A stretch of DNA of 64,000 bases, from assembly GCF_030272615.1 (NCBI RefSeq), contig NW_026728914.1:1-64000 (forward strand), in the 5' to 3' direction. Under the pieces are notes generated by a model, which ran no database searches, was not told the DNA's origin, and saw only the letters and a list, made by a program, of their open reading frames with translations. The stretch is from Cryptomeria japonica (Eukaryota; Streptophyta; Pinopsida; Cupressales; Cupressaceae). Positions 25,140-37,419 of the stretch are shown in pieces; positions within the stretch are counted from its first letter, which is position 1, and each line of letters begins with the position of its first letter. The translations under genes and the position numbers were made by a program.

Positions 25140-28100
25140 AATAAGTATCATTTGTTCAAAGATGGTAAAGAGTACATAGTTAGATCGCATAAAGTCAAAA
25201 CTAGTCTTGCATTAGTAAATGCTGGTCAAATGAAAAGATTAGTAAATGCGAGTAAAAACTTTGTTCTTATGCTTGTAAAAGCCAAGGATGATGATAAATC
25301 CGAGGCATTTAAGGGGTGTAAACCAGAACATAAGGCCGAGCTGGTCAAAATTGTATCTACATATGATGACCTTTTTCAAGAACCAAAGGGGTTGCCCCCC
25401 AAGAGAGAGATCCAGCATGAGATACATTTGCAGCAGGACATGCCTCTGCCTAATATCGACATGTATCGCTTATCTGTTCTACAAAATGAAGAGATCAAGA
25501 AACAGGTTCAAGAGTTAGTCAAGAAAGGAGTAATTTGACCAAGCACTTCTCCATGTGGCTCGCCAATTGTCCTAGTGCCAAAGAAGGATGGGTCTTGGAG
25601 GATGTGTATTGACTATCGAGCCCTAAATAAGATCATGATAAAGAACAGGTATCCTCTTCCTCGTATTGATGATTTACTTGATCAACTAAAGCATGCAGTT
25701 TATTTTACTAAGCTGGATTTGCGAAGTGGTTATCATCAGATTAGGATTGCAGAAAATGACATTTGGAAAACTGCATTCAAGACTAAGCAAGGACTATATG
25801 AATGGTTGGTAATGCCTTTTGGGTTGTGCAATGCACCAGCTACTTTCATGCGTGTAATGAATGATGTATTTCGTCCTTTCATTGATGAATTTGTAATAGT
25901 CTACCTAGATGATATCCTTGTATTCAGTAAGTCTTGGGATGATCATGTAAGTCATGTAAAGAAAGTTTTTGATGTTTTGAGAAAAGAAAAACTATATGTA
26001 AAGATGTCAAAATGCGAGTTTGCAAAGACATCTCTAGTGTACTTAGGCTATGTCGTAGGAAATGGTCAATTGAAAGTCGACCTTGCGAAGGTCGAGGTAA
26101 TTGTAAAATGGCCTAAGCCAAGTACAGTAACTGAAGTCAGAAGTTTCCTAGGTGCAGTTCAGTACTGGAGAAAGTTTATTTCTAACTTCTCCTATATAGC
26201 ATCGCTGTTACATGCATTGACAAGTACAAAGGCAACTTTCTAGTGGGGAGGACCTCAACAAAAGGATTTCAACACTTTGAAGGAGAAGTTGAGCACCGCA
26301 CCTATTTTGACTTTGCCAAATTTGCAAAAAACATTTGAGATCGAAACCGATGCAAGTGGGTTTACCATGGGAGCAGTTCTAATGCAAGGAGGTAAGCCAA
26401 TATGTTATCACTCTGAAACTTTCACATTTGCAGTCAGTAACTATCCTACTTATGATAAGGAACTCTATGCACTAGTTCAGAGTGTTAAAAAATGGAAGCA
26501 CTATCTAATGGGCAAAGAAACAATCATCCACACTGATCACCAACCACTACAATATCTACATTCACAATCAAAATTGCAGCAAAGTAGGCACTTTAGGTGG
26601 ATGGGATTCCTTCAACAATTTCACTTAGTAATTAAGTACAAGAAGGGTGTCCATAATAAGGTAGCAGATATGCTTTCTAGACCTCTTGTTATGAATGCTT
26701 TGGTTATCCTTCAAGGAAGTTCCATGGTTCATGAAAGTTTTCAAGAACAATATGCCATGGATGATAACTTTAAGGAAATTTATATAGCTCTAATTGTAGG
26801 CAAACAAGTAGAAGAAAAGAACTACTATGTGAAAGATAAACTATTGTATCATTTAGGAAAGTTATGCATTCCTAAAGGTGAACAAGCACAAGTAGTTAGA
26901 GAAGCTCACACATCATTGATTGCTGGACACTTTGGTGTTAGCAAGACAATGACTCAATTGCAAAAACATTGTTATTGGCCTCACATGCAGGTAGCTATAA
27001 CTAAATATATCAAAGGATGTATAATGTGTGCAACTAGTAAACCCAGTAACAGGAAACTGGGGTTGTACACGCCTCTTCCTGTTCCGTCTCGACCTTGGGA
27101 AAGTGTTTCGATGGACTTTGTTGGAGGACTTCCCATGTCTAAAAAGGGACATGACTATCTGTTTGTAATAGTTGACAAATTCAGCAAAATGTGTGTTCTA
27201 ATGCCTTGTAAGAAACAGATCACAGCTGACCTAACAGCTCACTTGTATTTCCAGTATGTATGGGTCCATTTCGGGCTCCCTACTTCCATTGTATCAGATC
27301 AAGATTCTCGATTCCTAGGAGAATTTTGGTCCACATTGTGGGATCCCATGGACACAAAGCTAAAGAAAAGTACAACTTTTCATCCTCAAACCGATGGACA
27401 AACAGAAGTGGTAAATAGAACAGTTGTACACTTGCTTCGAGGCTACTACAACAAACATCCCAAGCAGTGGGATGAGAGTCTACATTATGTGCAACATGCC
27501 TACAACCATGCAGCACATTCTTCTACAAAAAGGTCTCCATTTGAGATATGTTTTGGTTATCTGCCACGAACACGAATGGACTTTGCCTTTGGAAAAGATG
27601 ATGTTGAAGATGGACATCATGATGCAGAGAAGGCTTTGAAGTTCATTCAGAAAGTCCAAGCAGTTCATCAAGCAGTAGAAGCTCAATTGGAGAATAGCCA
27701 AGCCAAATACAAGGCTCGACATGACAAGCATCGCATAGATCATCATTTTTAAGTTGGCAACCGCGTTTGGTTACATATCAGCAAGGAAAGGATGCAAGGT
27801 GAAGGTAAAAAGCTTAAGCCTATCAGATATGGTCCCTTTGAGATCTTGGAAAAGATTGGTACCAATGCCTTTCGCCTTAATCTTCCTCCATATATGCAAA
27901 TTTAATCAGTTGTAAATGTAGAAAACCTGAAGTTGTACGAGCCTCCAATGATTTTGGATGAAGAGGCTAATGTTCAAGTCCCATCAGTTGATGACCTTTC
28001 ACCTGAGTATATGTCAGAGCTGCCAGAGGATGTCATTCTTGACAGAAATGTCAGATCTTCAAAAAGAGGTGCTATTGAGTACCTTAAAGTAGGACGTAAA

Positions 28101-28178
28101 GGAATGCATCCTGGCAAAGCACAATGGATGGAGGTTGAAAGAGTGAGGGAGTTGTATCCTCACTTACTTTCTGAGTAA
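25140..28178 (+). pseudogene. Ty3 pol remnant: RT-RNase H-integrase-chromodomain-like tail
   Basis: RT has [44 protein letters not shown] and active site YLDD at 25902-25913. RNase H (about 26330-26690) has ETDASGFTMGAVL and HTDHQPLQYL. Integrase (about 26900-27590) has the zinc-binding H..H/CIMC set and the D-D-E residues in SMDFVGG, VSDQDSRF and DGQTEVVNR. The last part (28010-28170, EDVILDRNVRSSKRGAIEYL) resembles a diverged chromodomain. Stops at 25535 (TGA), 26241 (TAG), 27750 (TAA) and 27903 (TAA) interrupt one continuous frame; three fit C-to-T changes in CGA, CAG or CAA. Confidence 0.93.
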
Positions 28179-28208
28179 TCAAGCTTTCGGAGGTCCAAAA
28201 GCTCTCCA

Positions 28209-28219
28209 ATGGGGAGGAT
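28209..28219 (+). promoter_or_regulatory. Polypurine tract of chromovirus-like element
   Basis: AATGGGGAGGAT immediately precedes the TGATCCGG start of the 3' LTR. Confidence 0.8.
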
Positions 28220-29181
28220 TGATCCGGGTGGATATATTTTCCACCAAAAATTCACAACGCTCCAACAGTTTCGGTAACGGTTACCAAAAAAGATATTTAT
28301 GAGGTTTGATCCCGTGATCAGCCACATACAAGGTCTTTGCTCCACCACTCAACCGCGAGATCACCGCTGACTAATATAGGAGGCCGGTTTGTTTTAATGA
28401 CTAGCAAATCGCTAAAAGGAGATGCATGAGAATTGAACCCCCGACCTCCTAGCTCCCGCAGATGGCTCTAAACCATTAAGGCATGCGATAAATTCGACAT
28501 TTAAATAGCAAATAATTTATTTAAAGAAGCACGTTGGGATAAGGCCGAAATTGGAGGTCTCGGGTCAAGCTCGAGCCCCTCTAAAATAAAACATATAAAC
28601 CCAAATATATTATCAAGACATATTTTTAACGAGCTATGATTATTCTTAAAAGATTTTAATGTTGTTTAAAGGGGATTTTTGAAGATTTATTGTTGTAAAT
28701 GGGAGATAGGGTAGATTTTCAAAAATCATATGGTTATGAACCAAATTTGGCAAAAAATGTGTATAAAAGGGGGTAGCTTAGGAGTTTGAGTTGGTGGTGA
28801 GGTGTGAGAGAATTTTCTTGGAGAGTTTGAGTGTTCAACTTTGTGCACCAGAGGAGATTCATATTGTTGCACTTGAAGGAGGAGAACTTTGTAACTCTTT
28901 GTAATCAGAGACTTGGAACTTTGTCCAGTTGAAGGCCTTGTAACCACTATTGGAGCATAATCAAGGATCGGTCACTCTGTTCGAGAGGGACCCGGAGACG
29001 TAACCATATTGGTGAACTCCGTTATCAACTCGTGTTCCTATCTTCTCTCTTTAGTTAAATTCATCACTTTATTATTGTTGTGTTTCTTTAAGCATGTAAT
29101 TACGTTTTTAAGACCTTCTATTTTATCGTTATAATAGTTAATCATACACGTGCAACAGTCATAGATCCTAACATCAGATCA
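28220..29181 (+). repeat. 3' LTR of chromovirus-like element
   Basis: 962 bp, matching 22658-23567 apart from about two dozen substitutions (many C/T) and about 62 extra bases at roughly 28316-28380 (CAGCCACATACAAGGTC ... CTAATATAGG). It ends CATCAGATCA before the TTTAT duplication at 29182-29186. Confidence 0.93.
28424..28486 (-). other. tRNA-like segment in 3' LTR
   Basis: The minus-strand segment starts GCATGCCTTAATGGTTTAG and ends GGGGGTTCAATTCTCATGC. The ends pair (GCATG/CATGC). TGGTTTAGAGC (28465-28475) matches the pol III A-box at 10 of 11 positions, and GGTTCAATTCT (28429-28439) matches the B-box at 10 of 11. The T-arm pairing is imperfect, so this is a tRNA relic or SINE-like promoter, not a usable tRNA. 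Confidence 0.5.
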
Positions 29182-29186
29182 TTTAT
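29182..29186. repeat. Target-site duplication, right copy (TTTAT)
   Basis: TTTAT follows the CA end of the chromovirus-like element and matches 22653-22657. Confidence 0.85.
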
Positions 29187-30789
29187 TGAGACCGTTGTTG
29201 CAAAAACAACTTTACGGCCGACCAATTGACCTCATGCACTAAACAAATTTATGCAAAAAAATAGATTAAATTTTTCCCAATTGTTCTTCCATAACTCTTC
29301 TCCATACCCATTGCACACCAAAATAAAATTGGTAATATATATTTATATAATGTTTTATAAAATCTATAAAACAATCTGTGTATATTGATCTATTTGTATA
29401 CATACTTCTGCATGTGTGAATATTATTTATAGAAATTTAAAAATAAAAATTTATAATTTATAATTATAATATTTTTAAAATTAGTCGGTCACTAAAATTC
29501 TATCTCATCAATCTGACTGGTTGAAAATCTTAGCTTTTAAGAGCGATTAATACAAAATGGTAGGCAATTAATATGGGCATTTTGGCGGTCTTGATTTTCT
29601 CTTTTTCAGGTGCTTATGTCTTGTACAGCAATATGTACGTATGTACGTCCATCAAAGGGAATTCACTAACGAAGAATTATTTGAGGATAAAATATTAAAA
29701 AAGGCACGCATTCATAGTACAATTGTACAAATATTGAGAGGATAGATTAAGAGTATCGAATTAATAGAAATTATATAAAATCTATTGTATTTTACAGATT
29801 TTGTGTTTTGGATAATGTTATTTTGTATGAAAAATAAATAATTCTATAATTTTACTTCCTAAAAAATATTTATTGTAAAAAATAAATGAAAGCATTTTAA
29901 TTTTTTTCTTATGTATGCATTATTGGGAAATTGGGTGAAATAAATTAATTAATTATATAAAATAAAACATGATATGTGAATAAAACATCCATTGGAATTT
30001 GTATTAATGGTAAAAACCTATGTACACGGCAGAATTGTTGACGATGGTTAAAACCAAAATTGCAACGAGGGTATTAAATAATTCAGATGGTGAAAGTTGG
30101 GTGAAGTTCCTTATGTAAATTTTGATACGAGTGACCCATTAGACATATTTCTGAAGTGAAAGAGTTATTTCATTAATTGATGCTACAATTGACATGTCAA
30201 GTGTGATTGTTTTACAAAACAACCTATAGATCAGGCTCTGTTGTTTTGACTCAAAACAAAATTATTTTTCAGTTGTTTAGGAGTATTTAGAAGGTAAATA
30301 AGCATATCATAGTGGTAAAAAAATTTCAAAAGCTCTTTTGAGATTTAAGTCTCTGAGAGTGTAATGTTTTGTTTTGTGCTTGTTTTTTCAACAAGCATTT
30401 GTTAGTTCTTTAGAGACAAGTGTTGCTGAAAATCATTCCCATTATGTATGTAACCCTTCTCATCATATGTTGTTTAAATTTGTTGCTCATCTAAATTGAA
30501 TATTATGAATGTTGATCATTTCTCCGTGTTTATGAATGCGTGTTGTAAGAAGTCAAATGTTACTTATGTCTATTTAATTTGATTATGTATATTTGAATTT
30601 CAGTTAAAATTTGAATTATTATTGTTTTTTCTGTTGTTTTTTTTTTTTTATGTTTTGTAAGAAGACAAATAGAAATGGTTCATAATATTAGTTTTTATGG
30701 GGAGAAAGTGAATGAAATACTTATAAGCTTTTATAAGCTTTTTATCATAGTAACCAATAAATTAATGTCTATAGCCTTTTCTTCTAGTT
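29187..30789. other. AT-rich spacer
   Basis: No gene, RNA or repeat that I can support. Composition is strongly A/T with several homopolymer runs (for example T12 near 30640). ACGTATGTACGTAC near 29635-29650 is a short palindromic word. Confidence 0.6.
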
Positions 30790-31480
30790 GTCAACAATAA
30801 TGTTGATTGGGACAATTTTTTAAACTTTATTGTCTTTTATTAATAATGTTGTATGTATTTATTAGTGTAATTGGATTATTGGTGAAGCAACAATTTTCAA
30901 TGGGACAGTATTTCTTGACTATATTGTCCATTATTAATAATATCGCTGTATGTATTTATAAGAGTTACAGGATTATTCATGAGTATGGTTGTGTGTCATA
31001 ATAAATCATTACAAGAAATAATATTCAATAGAACAAGTTTTCTTGACTTTGTTGTCCATTATTAATAATGTTGTTGTATGTATTTATTAGTATAGCTGAA
31101 TTATTAGTGAATATGGTTGTGTGTCATAATAAACCATTATAAGAAATAATATTCAATAGAACAATTTTTCTTGACTTTGTTGTCCATTATTAATAATGTT
31201 GTTGTATGTATTTATTAGTATAGTTGAATTATTAGTGAAAATGGTTGTGTGTCATAATAAACAATTATAAGAAATAATATTCAATAGAATAATTTTTTTG
31301 GACTTTGTTGTCTATTATCAATAATGTTGTTGTATGTATGTATTTGTATAGTTGAATTATTAGTGAATATGATTGTGGATCCATAATAAACCATTACAAG
31401 CAATAATATTCAGCAGTACAAATTTTCTTATACTTTATTTGTTGTTGTGTGCAATGGGTATGCTGATAGTAGGTCAATTA
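30790..31480. repeat. 128-bp minisatellite
   Basis: TTGTCCATTATTAATAATGT or a variant starts at 30924, 31052, 31180 and 31308, an exact 128-bp spacing. A shortened first unit begins at about 30830 (94 bp before the second) and a partial last unit follows 31436. Units include TATGTATTTATTAGTATAG and GTGTGTCATAATAAACCATT. No coding potential. Confidence 0.9.
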
Positions 31481-31605
31481 GGCAAAATTTTGGTCTATTT
31501 CTTTTTATATTTATGTAGAGTTCAATTGGTAGGCCATTTAGAAATATCATTGAAATAGGAAGATAATAAAACACTAATACAAATGACATCGTGATATTTT
31601 TGCAA

Positions 31606-31948
31606 TAGAGAGAGAGAGAAGGATCTAGAAAGATGGAGAGATAAAAGGGGAAGAGATATAAATATATCTAGAGATGGAGAGGAAGAGGGACAATGTTAGA
31701 GAAAGAAGGAGAGAATCAGTAAGGGAAATATATAAAGATAAATATAAATATATGAAGTGATATATAGAGGGAGTTAGAGAGAGGGAGAGATATAGTTGTA
31801 AAGAGATAGAGAGATATTGAGATACAACAAGAGATAGAAGAAAAAACATGGAGAGATAGATGTAGAGAAACATAGAGATATAAATATAGAGGTATAGGAA
31901 GTGGGAGAGGGAGATTGAGAGGGAAAGAGATGGATGGAAATTGAGAGG
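31606..31948. repeat. Purine-rich microsatellite (GAGATA type), left block
   Basis: Irregular AGAGAGATATAGAGA sequence. The minus-strand Leu/Ser/Tyr-rich frames here are low-complexity translations, not genes. Confidence 0.9.
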
Positions 31949-32527
31949 GTGATGTAGGAGCATCCCTGGTTCTTGGCAATCTTGCATCAACCCAAAAAAC
32001 ATTTCTTTTCAATTTGCTTTTTGTTTTGCAATTTTAGCATTTCTTTCTGCATTTTTTTTCTTGCATTCGTTCATCGGATCTTGTAGAGCTAGATTTTTCC
32101 TATTAACATGATCATATTCCTTACCCCAAGTCTGTAGGACGTTTGGATCTTTTTTCAGCAAGTTATTGCTTCCAGATTTTGAGATAGTTTTCTGGCTTAG
32201 AACACTGGAATCGCTTGGACCTATTTTTCTATTGGTGAATCTTGCAAACCTCCAATTCATTGTTTCCAATATTCCTTCGTGTGTGGCCAACCTTCCCTTT
32301 GCTCCACATTTCTTCCTTTGAATTTTTCAGAGGAATTTTCTTTGGTGAAGGCTGACTTGGTGGTTTTACACATTTCATTTTGATCATCATTTGATTCATT
32401 TTTGGCTAATGTGGATCCTTCTTGATCATATAAATCAATGTAATTGAGCTTGTAGAAAGCGGGGGAGGGAACATAGAATATTTAACTTGAGATTAAGAGG
32501 TCCAGAGTGGACTGATTCTATAAATGA
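31949..32527 (-). other. Unassigned non-repetitive block with short minus ORF
   Basis: Lies between the two purine arrays. A 93-aa minus-strand frame (32009-32290) is lysine/asparagine-rich with an ECKKKNAERNAKIAKQKAN tail. It has no family I recognise and may be part of a broken transposon gene. Confidence 0.35.
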
Positions 32528-32721
32528 GCATGTATGTATTCAAGCCAGTGAGCCGAATCTTGTAGCATGCATGTTGTCAACAGATTGTAATGGGTTTTCA
32601 TGATATAATTCAATCAATTCTGCATGTCCTCCATCCTATTGTCTTGTTTCTATTATTTTTTACTTCTGTTGCACAATCTGGATTGATCTCCTTAAGGTCC
32701 CTCCTAATCGTGATTGCACTA
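32528..32721. repeat. Dispersed repeat, copy B
   Basis: Same arrangement as 19070-19262: GCATGTATGTATTCAAGCC, GAATCTTGTAGC, GATTGATCTCC, AGGTCCCTCCTAATC. Both copies lie near long microsatellite arrays. Confidence 0.65.
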
Positions 32722-32735
32722 GAGGGAGACATGTT

Positions 32736-33637
32736 TAAATATAGAGGGGAGAAATAGGAATTGATAGAGGATCTTGAGAAAGATAAAATGAGAGAGGAAG
32801 AGGGAGATAAGTAGTTAGAGAGATAAAGAGATATAGAAAGAAAGATAATGATATCTAGATATGGAGATAGAGTATGAGATATAGAAAGGTGTTGAGCAAG
32901 AGGGATCTTAGCTGAGATAAAGAGAGATATAGATGATGATCTATAAATTTATAGACAGATACATATTAAAGGAGATATAAAAAAAGGGGGAGAGGGAGAA
33001 AGAAATGAAGAGACATACAGTTTCAAAGACAAATTAAAATAAAAAATTAAAGATGAATAGAAGGGAGATAATTAGAGAGAAATAGAGAAAGGGAGAGGGA
33101 GAGAGATAGAGGTATATGGGAAGAGAAAGAGAGCTTGTGAAAGATACATATATGGAAAGAGAAATTTTGATAGAGGTATAAATAGAGAGATAAATAAGGG
33201 GATAAGGAGAAGGGAGAGAGATAGGTGGATGAGGGAGATAAAGAATATGGGGAGATAGGAAGAAACAAGAAAAGGTAGGAGAGAGGGACATATATCTCAA
33301 TATAGAGAGAGGGAGAAAGAAAGGGGAAGAGGGAGAGGGACAGAGAGAGAAGGAGAGGGATTGGGAAAGAGATAGAGAGATAGGGAGAGAGATAGAGAGA
33401 TAGGGAGATGGACATAGATAAATATATGATTAGAAAGAGATAGAGAGAGGAGTAATAGGGATATAGAGAGAAATAAAGAGCAAGGGATATATATAATAGA
33501 GACTAATATTGAGAGATACAAAGGGATAGGGAGAGAGATAAAGAGGAGTGAGAGGGAGATAAAAATATAGAGTAGGAGAGGGAAATTCAATAAGAGAGAT
33601 AGGTAAATAAATTGTGTGTGAGAGAGAGAGAGAGAGG
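32736..33637. repeat. Purine-rich microsatellite (GAGATA type), right block
   Basis: About 0.9 kb of irregular AGAGGGAGATAGAGAG sequence. It is the strand-opposite counterpart in composition of the array at 20455-22530. Confidence 0.92.
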
Positions 33638-33664
33638 GAGGGGGGGGGGCCGGGGGGGGGGGGG
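33638..33664 (+). repeat. Long G-run
   Basis: A run of about 25 bases that is G except for a central CC, preceded by (AG)n. It has potential to form a G-quadruplex; it is also a place where sequencing error is likely. Confidence 0.85.
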
Positions 33665-33699
33665 TGTTATTGGGACGCGTAATAGGGAGAGGTGATATA

Positions 33700-36562
33700 G
33701 ACAAGATATAGACCTTAAAGGTAAATGATCATATCCTTAATAAATGACATGCTACCCTTAGCATAACTCCCCAAGGGTCCACATACTATCCTTGAAGTGT
33801 TGGCAAGAAACAACTAATCAAAAATTAGTTTCTCTCTTTCACTCTACATCTTTCGAATTAGAAAAGTTTGAGATTTATTTTATTATATAAATCAAAATTA
33901 AAACTCAATTTAATATAATCATTCTACAATAATTCAAATCTTAATAAGACAAATAATTTTAGTTAAATTAACTCTAATAATTTTCCATTTTTTTTTGGAA
34001 TTTCATGGAAACACAAATATTTAAAATAAATTTCAAATGTAAATTTAATTTAAAACTAAAATAAAACTAAACTAATAATAATAATTTATAAAAGTTAATA
34101 ATAGATAATACACTTATTAAGTTAATTAATAATTAAATAAAATGGTGAAATTAATTTTTTGACTTATTAAAATTAAAAATATTAATAAAATATACATTTA
34201 AATAATATAATTAATATTAAAAAAAATTAACATTAGTTGAAAGATAAATATGAATATTAACAAATAATTATAATTAAACTAACTCTAAATAATTTTCCAT
34301 TTTTATTTGAAATTTCATGGAAACACAACTATTTAAAATAAATTTCAAATGTAAATTGAAATTAAAAATTAAAATAAAATTAAACTAATAATAATAATTT
34401 ATAGTGAAGGCCCAAATGATTACTCATTTACAATGCATCATGATAATATCTAGTCACTATTGGTGGATATGACTTGAAATAATAAGTAGTATCTATTTAA
34501 TCTATGTAATATATGCTTACTTAAAATATAAATTGTGATGGGCTAGGGCCTAGCTTGATTGGAAATACATTCCTATGGTAGGCACAATGTCTAGTCTCTC
34601 GCTAGCCCATGTGGTACCAAAGGGCATGTCATACTAGCATCAATAGTCAGGTTAAAAAAATTTACTTGATTGCACTACAATTTATAAGAGGGTTACTCGA
34701 TTCCTATAGTTGTACTTAAAGGTTTAGGGTCACAAAATAAAGGTTGTTGTAGTGGGGTGGTCTAAACACTTTCCAAAACTCAATAATTCTCTAGAGAACC
34801 ATCTTGGTCACACCTAATATATTTTTTTTGGTACTAATCAACCATCTCAAGATTACTATATGGTTTTATCTACTTGTTTCACTAGTCCTATTTTGACTAG
34901 TAAGATTTGAATATTGTCATTACACCAATTTTCATAATGGTGTTTATAGATATATTCCATGGGGCCCAACCACATAGATTGATTGGTTTCACAAATTGAG
35001 ATTCATATATTTTTTCTGAGGGAGTTGATCCAATACTAGGTCACTGATTTGTGCTACTATCCTACAACAAAGTATATTATAGGTAGCTTCACCAAACCCT
35101 TCACTACTCGAATAAGTACATCCATCATTACGTTCTCTTAAGGGCATGGGAAATTTCTTCAAGGGGGTCACTTAGCCTTTTTTTCTTCACCCTCTCATGG
35201 GTACCTCATGACACCTTGTTATTAGGACCAATCTTTGAGTGTTTTTCTCTTTTCTTCCACCTAAGTTGTACGTAAGAGGTATAGTTTGTGAATGAGATAG
35301 TTTACCTAGTTTGTTATCTATTTAGGTTTTTTCCTCCCCAGTTAAAATTACTTAGGAACATTTTTACTAAATATTTCATATTGGTTGTGTTTTTAGTCCC
35401 TTGATGGAATATCCTATATTCCCACCTACTGCTCTTATATGAGTATATCATTGTAGTCTATCTTTTTCATTCCTATTGAATATAAGAAATTTATTTCTAT
35501 CATTTATGTTTTTCTATTATTACTTTCCTTACACTCATTTGCATTCTTGGGTGTCTTCATAGTTAAATCATCTAGATGAGAATTAAATTCAAAGGAATGG
35601 TGTCTTTTCCCTACTTTAGTGAACTGGAGAGTTGGTTTGTTACTTTCACATAGTGAATTTGTGGACGTTCATCTTGGGAGGAAAAATTGAAGGTCATACA
35701 ATGACTTATGATTTCTTTGCTCTTTCTAAACCTTTTTGCAATTTAATCTTCATGGCAAGATTGTGAGCTAGCTATGAGAGTAGGGTAAGTGGCTCATTTA
35801 TTAATGAGTTATGCTAGTGTCAACGAACGAGGGATTATGACACTAGGAAGTTATGTTCAACTGAAAAGGAAGAATCCCTATAGCCTTAGGTTTGTGAGTC
35901 TAGCACCTTTGATATTTTGTTTGTTTATTTTAATTTAATTTAACATATCATTTTATATAAATTTAGGAACAATTTCAAATTTTTTTTATGATATTATATA
36001 ATTAATAGAATTAAGCTAGTATTTTACAATTAATAAACATTTTTATTACAATAAATACAATATAATATTTATTGAATTAATATGAAAGAAGAAGAACTTG
36101 GCTCGTTAATGTATTGAAAAAAAATTCTAAGAACAAAAAATAATAGTTGAAAGATAGGAATTCAATTAGACACCCTCATAGTTCTAACTACACAATTTTA
36201 ATGTCAAGAGACATTCTTCTGTGTCAGCAAGGGTAGAGTATGGGTGTGTTAACATCAACTCTTAGTTTTTACCTTAAATTTGATAGTTTTTTACATATCA
36301 AAAAATCAATATCTAATAATAAACTTAATATTTTCAAATTAACTCCAAACTGATATCTCTCCCCATTTTTTGTAATTAGATGTATTTAATTATCTATGCA
36401 AATTTTAAGAACTTTGCAAAAGACACATCTCACTGAACCTTCTATGCTAAACAAGTTTTGAATGAGCCTAAGACAATAAACAAACAACCCTTTTTCAATT
36501 CTCTTTTCTTTCTATATCAGCTGATGATGAATTTATTGATGACAAAAAAATATGCTTAACCT
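33700..36562. other. AT-rich spacer with one diverged duplication
   Basis: No gene that I can support. A segment of about 140 bp (AACTCTAATAATTTTCCATT ... AATAATAATAATTTATA) at 33951-34090 recurs at 34263-34403. The minus 60-aa frame at 34989-35171 has no recognisable features. Confidence 0.55.
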
Positions 36563-36751
36563 AATTTAGAAGAAAGTATATTGAAAATTATATATGCCTT
36601 GTCAAAATAGAGAAAAAACTACAATAAATGAAAAAAATACCATATGTAAAGGAGCATGGATTCCCAAAAGTATAATAATTTTCAGTGTACCATTTTCTTC
36701 AAGTTCATTTATACAAGGGCATTTGGAATTTGAGATCAGACTTCTTTCATG
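36563..36751. repeat. 190-bp direct repeat, copy 1
   Basis: AATTTAGAAGAAAGTATATT ... CTTCTTTCATGG. Nearly identical to 36802-36991 (239-bp offset, about 10-15 differences). Frames across it are duplicated with the DNA. Confidence 0.9.
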
Positions 36752-36801
36752 GGCTTTTGACTCACACTTCAAACTCAAAATTGCAATAAAATTTTGTAAT
36801 C

Positions 36802-36991
36802 AATTTAGAAGCAAGTACATTGAAAATTATATATGCCTTGTCAAAACAGAGAAAAAACTACAATAAATGAAAAAAATACCATATGTATAGCAGCATGAAT
36901 CCCCAAAAGTATAATAATTTTTAGTGTACCATTTTCTTCAAGTTCATTTATAATAGGGGCATTTGGAATTTGAGATGAAACTTCTTTCATG
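36802..36991. repeat. 190-bp direct repeat, copy 2
   Basis: Second copy of 36563-36751; the 50-bp spacer between the copies is not repeated. Confidence 0.9.
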
Positions 36992-37419
36992 GAATTATTT
37001 TTGCATAAATTTGATTTAAATACTATATTTTTTGATAATAAAGCAGCCAAAACAAGGGAGCTGACCTAGAATACATAGTAAGCCTCAGAGAGAGCATAAC
37101 CAACACAAACACAGTCTCCAAATGATAGTCAGCCAATCCCTATCTTAATCATCAAAAACAAAATCCACCGATAGCTATAGGATAACCCAATATTGAAAAT
37201 AATCTCGTCCATATAGAAACTTAAACAATAGTTTAACGAAAAGATACTAACCTTAAACCAACTATCTTTAGAGATAAGAATATTGTTCATACTATAAAAA
37301 CTAAAGAAAGTAGCAAGAGTCTTGGCAAGCCTCATATGGTTGATAAATAAATTAAACTTAATAGGGATCTAGATGATTCTGAAATTAAAACTATAACAAA
37401 AAATAAAAGCATCAACATT

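Larger units (their letters stand above)
22658..29181 (+). mobile_element. Complete Ty3 chromovirus-like element, 6.5 kb
   Basis: LTRs of 910 and 962 bp begin TGATCCGGGTGG and end CATCAGATCA. There is a tRNA-iMet-type PBS after the left LTR, a purine tract before the right LTR, and a TTTAT duplication on both sides. The order Gag-PR-RT-RH-IN, with a possible chromodomain at the end, is that of Ty3 chromoviruses. About two dozen differences between the LTRs suggest a moderately recent insertion. Internal stops make it non-autonomous. It landed just beside the microsatellite array. Confidence 0.95.

Noticed and set aside
24556-27752. Minus-strand ORFs of 60-90 aa opposite the chromovirus gag-pol
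   Set aside because: Shadows of the coding strand with no independent features.
33047-33704. Overlapping Leu/Ser/Pro-rich minus-strand frames
   Set aside because: Translations of the GAGATA microsatellite, not genes.
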